This document shows positions 4,740-8,643 of a stretch of 8,643 nt of DNA, in pieces (within the stretch, counting starts at the first letter, position 1; every line of letters begins with the position of its first letter). The notes beneath the pieces are model-generated. The model was not told the origin of the DNA and made no database searches. It worked only from the letters and a program-made list of their open reading frames with translations. Both the position numbers and the translations under genes were made by a program. The DNA lies in NCBI GenBank assembly GCA_050954505.1, contig JBPBPY010000211.1, positions 1 to 8,643 on the forward strand, written 5' to 3'. The DNA comes from JAQGMO01 sp050954505. GTDB taxonomy: Bacteria > Pseudomonadota > Gammaproteobacteria > Burkholderiales > Burkholderiaceae_D.

Positions 4740-6968
4740 TTACAGGCTTTCCAGTGCCTGGTTGAAGGTGGCGCTCGGACGCATGACTGCGGCTACCTTG
4801 GCCGGATCAGCCATGTAGTAACCACCGATGTCAGCCGGCTTGCCTTGCACTTCCTTGAGTTCGGCGACGATCTTTTGTTCGTTCTCGGTCAGCGACTTGG
4901 CAAGCGGCGTGAAATAGGCCTTCAGTTCGGCATCTTCATTTTGAGCCGCCAAAGCCTGGGCCCAGTACAGCGCCAGATAGAAATGGCTGCCCCGGTTGTC
5001 CAGCTCGCCGGTGCGCGATGACGGACCCTTGTTTTCATCGAGCAGCTTGCCGGTGGCGTCGTCGAGCGTCTTGGCCAGCAGCGTTGCCTTGGCGTTGCCG
5101 GTCTTGATGCCGAGGTCTTCCAGCGAGACCGCAATGGCCAGGAATTCACCAAGCGAGTCCCAGCGCAGATGGTTTTCTTCCACCAGTTGGGCCACATGCT
5201 TGGGTGCCGAGCCGCCGGCGCCGGTCTCGAACATGCTGCCACCAGCCATCAGCGGCACGATCGACAGCATCTTCGCACTGGTGCCCAGTTCCATGATCGG
5301 GAACAGGTCGGTGAGGTAGTCGCGCAGGATGTTGCCGGTAACCGAGATGGTGTCCTTGCCGCGGATGATGCGCTCGAGCGAGAACCGCATCGCCGTCAGG
5401 TAATCCATGATCTGGATATCGAGGCCGGTGGTGTCGTAGTCCTTCAGATAGGTGGTGACCTTCTTGATCAGCTCGGCATCATGCGGACGTTCGGCGTCGA
5501 GCCAGAACACCGCAGGCATGCCGGAGAGCTTCGCGCGCGTGACCGCCAGCTTGACCCAGTCGCGAATGGCCGCGTCCTTGACCTGGCACATGCGCCAGAT
5601 GTCGCCCTTTTCGACATTCTGTTCCAGCAGTACCGAGCCGTCATCATTGACGATGCGCGCCACGCCATCCTGCTTGATTTCAAAGGTCTTGTCGTGCGAG
5701 CCGTATTCTTCCGCTTTCTGCGCCATCAGGCCGACATTCGGCACGGTGCCCATGGTGGTCGGGTCGAAAGCGCCATTGGTCTTGCAGAAATTGATGATTT
5801 CCTGGTAGATGCGGGCATAGGTACTTTCCGGCATGACGGCCTTGGTATCCTTGAGCTTGCCATCCGGTCCCCACATCTTGCCGCCGACGCGGATCATGGC
5901 CGGCATCGAGGCGTCGACGATCACATCGTTGGGCGCATGCAGGTTGGAGATGCCCTTGACCGAATCGACCATCGCCAGTTCGGGCCGCGCTTCGTAGCAC
6001 GCATGGATGTCGCGTTCAATTTCCTCGCGTTTGGTCTGCGGCAGCGAAGCGATCTTTTCATAGACGCTGGACACGCCATTGTTGGGATTGACACCCAGTT
6101 CCTCGAACAGCTTGCCGTGTTTGGCAAACACATCCTTGTAGAACACCTTGACGGCATGGCCGAAGACGATCGGATGGGAAATCTTCATCATGGTCGCCTT
6201 CACATGCAGCGAGAACATGACGCCGGTCTTCATGGCATCGTCGATTTCATCTTCGAAGAACCTGGTCAGCTTTTTCGCGCTCATGAACATGCTGTCGATG
6301 ATTTCACCTTCCAGCAGCGAGACCTTTTTCTTCAGCACGATGGTTTCACCATCCTTGGTAACCAGTTCCATGCGCACATCGGTCGGCTTGGTGATGGTCA
6401 GGCATTTTTCGCTGGAAAAGAAGTCGCCGCCCTTCATGTGGGCGACGTGGGTGCGCGAGGCCGGGCTCCATGGTGCCATGCTGTGCGGATGCTTGCGTGC
6501 ATAGCGTTTGACCGCTGCTGGCGCACGGCGATCGGAATTGCCTTCGCGCAGGACCGGGTTGACGGCGCTGCCGATGACTTTCGAATACCGTTCACGTACG
6601 GCCTTGTCGGCATCGGTCTGTGGATCTTCCGGGAAATCGGGAATGGCGTAGCCGGCTGCCTGCAACTCGCGGATGGCGGCGATCAATTGCGGCTGCGAGG
6701 CGCTGATATTGGGCAGCTTGATGATGTTGGTGTCGGGGTTTTGCGTCAGGCGGCCCAGTTCGGCCAGGTTGTCCGGCACTTTCTGGTCCGCAGGCAGGGC
6801 ATCGGAAAACTCGCCCAGGATACGCGCGGCCACCGAGATGTCGCTTTCGGCCACTTCAATGCCAGCCGGCGCGCCAAAGGCCCGGATGATGGGCAGCAAC
6901 GAAGCAGTCGCCAGGCGGGGCGCCTCGTCGGTGAGTGTATAAATGATGTTGGATTTCCCTGCAGCCAT
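4740..6968 (-). CDS. icd: Isocitrate dehydrogenase (NADP+), monomeric type
   Basis: A 742-residue cytoplasmic enzyme converting isocitrate and NADP+ to 2-oxoglutarate, CO2 and NADPH in the TCA cycle. Length and sequence fit the monomeric IDH family (about 740 residues), unrelated in size to the 45-kDa dimeric enzyme. Visible signatures: REGNSDRRAP at 141-150, HVKAT with K257, DASMPAMIR from 352, EYGSHDKTFE from 421, LRDYLTD at 549-554, and FETGAGGSAPKHV at 580-592. By my recollection of the Azotobacter vinelandii enzyme with a two-residue offset, D352, D550 and D554 would bind the metal, S134, R141, R147, K257, Y422 and R549 the substrate, and H591 and R602 NADP; all are present. The frame is open to 7097, but the ATG at 6966-6968 is chosen: GAGG lies 6 bases upstream and MAAGKSNIIYTLTDEAP is the family's usual N-terminus. 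No damage is seen. It is transcribed alone, divergent from the cyclase. Confidence 0.97.
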   Translation of the reverse strand: MAAGKSNIIYTLTDEAPRLATASLLPIIRAFGAPAGIEVAESDISVAARILGEFSDALPADQKVPDNLAELGRLTQNPDTNIIKLPNISASQPQLIAAIRELQAAGYAIPDFPEDPQTDADKAVRERYSKVIGSAVNPVLREGNSDRRAPAAVKRYARKHPHSMAPWSPASRTHVAHMKGGDFFSSEKCLTITKPTDVRMELVTKDGETIVLKKKVSLLEGEIIDSMFMSAKKLTRFFEDEIDDAMKTGVMFSLHVKATMMKISHPIVFGHAVKVFYKDVFAKHGKLFEELGVNPNNGVSSVYEKIASLPQTKREEIERDIHACYEARPELAMVDSVKGISNLHAPNDVIVDASMPAMIRVGGKMWGPDGKLKDTKAVMPESTYARIYQEIINFCKTNGAFDPTTMGTVPNVGLMAQKAEEYGSHDKTFEIKQDGVARIVNDDGSVLLEQNVEKGDIWRMCQVKDAAIRDWVKLAVTRAKLSGMPAVFWLDAERPHDAELIKKVTTYLKDYDTTGLDIQIMDYLTAMRFSLERIIRGKDTISVTGNILRDYLTDLFPIMELGTSAKMLSIVPLMAGGSMFETGAGGSAPKHVAQLVEENHLRWDSLGEFLAIAVSLEDLGIKTGNAKATLLAKTLDDATGKLLDENKGPSSRTGELDNRGSHFYLALYWAQALAAQNEDAELKAYFTPLAKSLTENEQKIVAELKEVQGKPADIGGYYMADPAKVAAVMRPSATFNQALESL

Positions 6969-6974
6969 TGATGT

Positions 6975-6978
6975 CCTC
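6975..6978 (-). promoter_or_regulatory. Ribosome binding site fixing the icd start
   Basis: GAGG on the minus strand (within ACGAGGACATC) lies 6 bases before the ATG at 6966-6968. It argues against the 43 extra codons that an annotation extending to 7097 would add, whose translation is not family-like. Confidence 0.65.
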
Positions 6979-7089
6979 GTGCTTTTGGTTGGTAAAACGA
7001 CCACCTGCGCCCAATTACTGGATCGCGCGCTGTGTCGCATGATGTGGCGTGCCGGGGCAGGGCATTTGCCCACGGGCGCCCGGATACAC

Positions 7090-7117
7090 CTTATCAAACG
7101 ATTTTACCTCGTTTCAA
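7090..7117 (-). promoter_or_regulatory. Possible sigma70-like promoter for icd
   Basis: On the minus strand TTGAAA (plus 7112-7117) is followed after 16 bases by GATAAG (plus 7090-7095). The -35 matches five of six consensus bases; the -10 is weak. Transcription would start near 7083, leaving a leader of about 115 bases. A TAAAAT inside the spacer is an alternative -10 without a good -35. Confidence 0.3.
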
Positions 7118-7185
7118 GAAGGCAAATTGCTTGTGCTGAAAAGCTGCGCCGGCTTCATGTTCCTGTAGTACCGCCGACAGAGAAA

Positions 7186-7194
7186 TGGTATATT
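7186..7194 (+). promoter_or_regulatory. Possible extended -10 promoter for the cyclase gene
   Basis: TGGTATATT contains an extended -10 (TGn followed by TATATT at 7189-7194). No good -35 is found at 16-18 bases upstream, which extended -10 promoters can tolerate. It would give a start near 7201 and a leader of about 62 bases. Confidence 0.35.
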
Positions 7195-7250
7195 GCGCCA
7201 CAGAAAGATTTTTTGCATGGAAACACCAATGTTCACGGTAGCAATGTAAA

Positions 7251-7255
7251 AAGGG
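7251..7255 (+). promoter_or_regulatory. Ribosome binding site of the cyclase gene
   Basis: AAGGG lies 7 bases before the ATG at 7263-7265, an ideal spacing, and fixes the start of a frame that has no stop in the window. Confidence 0.65.
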
Positions 7256-7262
7256 CAATACG

Positions 7263-8643
7263 ATGAAGCGGGTATATGCATTGAACATTCGCGTGCAACT
7301 GATCGCTGCATTCAGCTTGATGTCTTTGTTGATCGCATTAGTCGCAGGCACCGCGATCCTCAAACAATTCGACACCATTGAGCGTGCCGCTTTGCTTGAA
7401 GCTCAGAACATTGCCATTTCGGTTGCCTACACCGGCATTGACGATGTGCTGTCGAAACCTGAATTCCTGAAAAGCTATCTCGCGGGAATGGACAAGCTGT
7501 ACAAGCGCGACATCACCATCGTCGATTTGACCAAGCGCATCGTCGCCACTGCAGACCAGCATGCGGTGAGCCAGACCTTCCTGCGCGATGGCGGCGACGA
7601 AGTCAACCAGACCATGAAGGATGGCCAGGTCAGGACATTTCACCAGCGCGGGCCGAAAATCTCCGACAATCTGCGTGAAATCGTCGTGCCTTTGCGCAAG
7701 AACCAGGCTGACTCGAACAGTCCCATTGTCGGTGCCGTGATTCTCGAGTTCACCAATATCAATGCAGAACTGGTCGATGCCGCGATCTGGGGCATCACAT
7801 TTGAAATCATCACGGGTGTGGCGGCGGTGATCTTTGGCCTGGCATTCGGCATCCAGGTTGCGATTCGCATCAGCAAGCGTTTGCGCAAGCTGGAAAACGT
7901 CGTGCGCGATGTCTCCACCGGCAATTACAGTGCCCGCCTGCGGGTGCGGCGCCATGATGAAATCGGCCAGCTGTCGCTGGCGTTCAACCGGATGGCTGAA
8001 GCACTCGGGGTGAGCCACAATGAATTGATCGAGCACAGTGCCTTGCTGGAACAACGCGTGGAAGCCCGCACCCGCGAACTGGCGCAAAGCAATCTGCTGC
8101 TGGAAAAGGAAATGCAGGAACACAAGATCGCCGCCGAGCGCAATGAAACGCTGGCCTATTACGACAGCCTGACCGGGCTGCCCAATCGCAGCCTGTTCGG
8201 CAAGCTGCTGGACCATAATCTGGCCAACGGGCGCCGCTACAACAAGAAATTCGGCATTCTGTTCATCGATCTGGACCGCTTCAAGAACATCAATGACTCG
8301 CTCGGCCATGAAGGCGGTGACCTGCTGCTGCAGGAAGTGGCCCGGCGCATCAACACCTGCATGCGCCATAGCGACGTGGTGGCACGCCTGGGCGGCGATG
8401 AATTCGTGGTGCTGGTGTCGGAAATGGAACTGGTCTCGAATGTCGAGCTGATCGCCCGCAAGATCCTCGCGGCCATCAGCAAGTCCTTCATTGTGCTGGA
8501 ACAGGAGTTCAGTGTTACCGCCAGCATTGGCATCAGCACGTTTCCGACCGATGGCAGCGATGCGCAGACGCTGGTGAAAAACGCCGATAGCGCGATGTAC
8601 CATGCCAAGGAAGATGGCAAGAACAATTATGTGGTGTATTCCA
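7263..8643 (+). CDS. Membrane-bound diguanylate cyclase (sensor-HAMP-GGDEF), cut by the right edge
   Basis: The first 460 codons of a gene that leaves the window. It should synthesise c-di-GMP from two GTP at the inner membrane in response to a signal read outside. A first membrane helix (about 12-33) and second (about 177-200) flank an extracytoplasmic region of about 140 residues resembling a single-Cache/PDC-type sensor (DITIVDLTKRIVATADQ); this assignment is tentative. HAMP follows (about 198-252), then a coiled coil (about 254-296, LLEQRVEARTRELAQSN) and a complete GGDEF domain (297-458): DSLTGLPNR from 301, FIDLDRFKNINDSLGHEGGD, and the active-site GGDEF at 377-381 with metal-binding D336. 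An intact RxxD inhibitory site (R368-D371) lies five residues before it. The domain seems active. The last residues seen, GKNNYVVYS, end the GGDEF fold, so a C-terminal EAL domain may follow beyond the edge. Confidence 0.93.
   Translation, partial: MKRVYALNIRVQLIAAFSLMSLLIALVAGTAILKQFDTIERAALLEAQNIAISVAYTGIDDVLSKPEFLKSYLAGMDKLYKRDITIVDLTKRIVATADQHAVSQTFLRDGGDEVNQTMKDGQVRTFHQRGPKISDNLREIVVPLRKNQADSNSPIVGAVILEFTNINAELVDAAIWGITFEIITGVAAVIFGLAFGIQVAIRISKRLRKLENVVRDVSTGNYSARLRVRRHDEIGQLSLAFNRMAEALGVSHNELIEHSALLEQRVEARTRELAQSNLLLEKEMQEHKIAAERNETLAYYDSLTGLPNRSLFGKLLDHNLANGRRYNKKFGILFIDLDRFKNINDSLGHEGGDLLLQEVARRINTCMRHSDVVARLGGDEFVVLVSEMELVSNVELIARKILAAISKSFIVLEQEFSVTASIGISTFPTDGSDAQTLVKNADSAMYHAKEDGKNNYVVYS

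Larger units (their letters stand above)
6969..7262. other. Divergent intergenic region between icd and the diguanylate cyclase gene
   Basis: These 294 bases contain the leaders and promoters of two oppositely transcribed genes. The part nearest icd is GC-rich and carries two small dyads: GGGCA-TT-TGCCC at 7060-7071 and the palindrome CGGGCGCCCG at 7073-7082, both inside the likely icd leader. The part nearest the cyclase is AT-rich. No small gene is supported here; the minus frames that cross it have no domain or ribosome binding site I can defend. Confidence 0.55.

Noticed and set aside
5169..6971. A 600-codon plus-strand open frame opposite icd
   Set aside because: Antisense shadow of a highly conserved enzyme gene; His/Gln-rich translation with no family resemblance.
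6969..7097. N-terminal extension of icd by 43 codons
   Set aside because: The extension is not family-like and the start at 6968 has a properly spaced GAGG and the expected N-terminal sequence.
7338..8603. A 421-codon minus-strand open frame opposite the diguanylate cyclase
   Set aside because: The plus frame encodes HAMP and GGDEF with a good ribosome binding site; the minus frame is a composition artefact.

Overview
The window looks like chromosomal DNA of a GC-rich Gram-negative bacterium, most likely a betaproteobacterium. This is inferred from the GC-rich third positions, the monomeric NADP-isocitrate dehydrogenase, and the large multi-PAS two-component and GGDEF proteins. A family such as Oxalobacteraceae is only a guess. 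No phage, insertion sequence, CRISPR array, tRNA or rRNA is visible.

Layout. Positions 1-243 are AT-rich and hold no gene I can support, but they carry a repeated TTGTAGTGGA motif with an inverted half-site, and a stem-loop. Positions 244-4239 (minus strand) encode a two-component system: a membrane CHASE3/multi-PAS histidine kinase of the HisKA_3 class, followed with a short overlap by a NarL/LuxR-type response regulator (244-885). The kinase is split into two open segments (4239-3118 and 3088-875) by a one-base shift at about 3121-3126. Adding back one base rebuilds a continuous 1,121-residue protein. A sigma70-like promoter (4323-4351) lies upstream, with a perfect 18-bp palindrome (4314-4331) over its -10 box. 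Positions 4332-4739 are non-coding and contain two stem-loops and a C-rich, G-poor stretch on the minus transcript, which together could form the 3' end of the next gene. Positions 4740-6968 (minus) encode a full-length monomeric NADP-dependent isocitrate dehydrogenase. Positions 6969-7262 are a divergent intergenic region. From 7263 to the right edge (plus) runs a membrane diguanylate cyclase with HAMP and GGDEF domains that is cut by the window.

How the genes relate. Kinase and regulator are almost certainly cognate partners, given shared strand, overlapping ends and matching families. The isocitrate dehydrogenase is a central-metabolism enzyme (TCA cycle, NADPH supply) with no evident functional tie to its neighbours. 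The cyclase makes the second messenger c-di-GMP and is transcribed away from icd. The most notable points are the kinase frameshift, the palindrome over the kinase promoter, and the repeat cluster at the left edge. I found no convincing evidence of an undescribed multi-gene system; the rest reads as ordinary signalling and housekeeping DNA.
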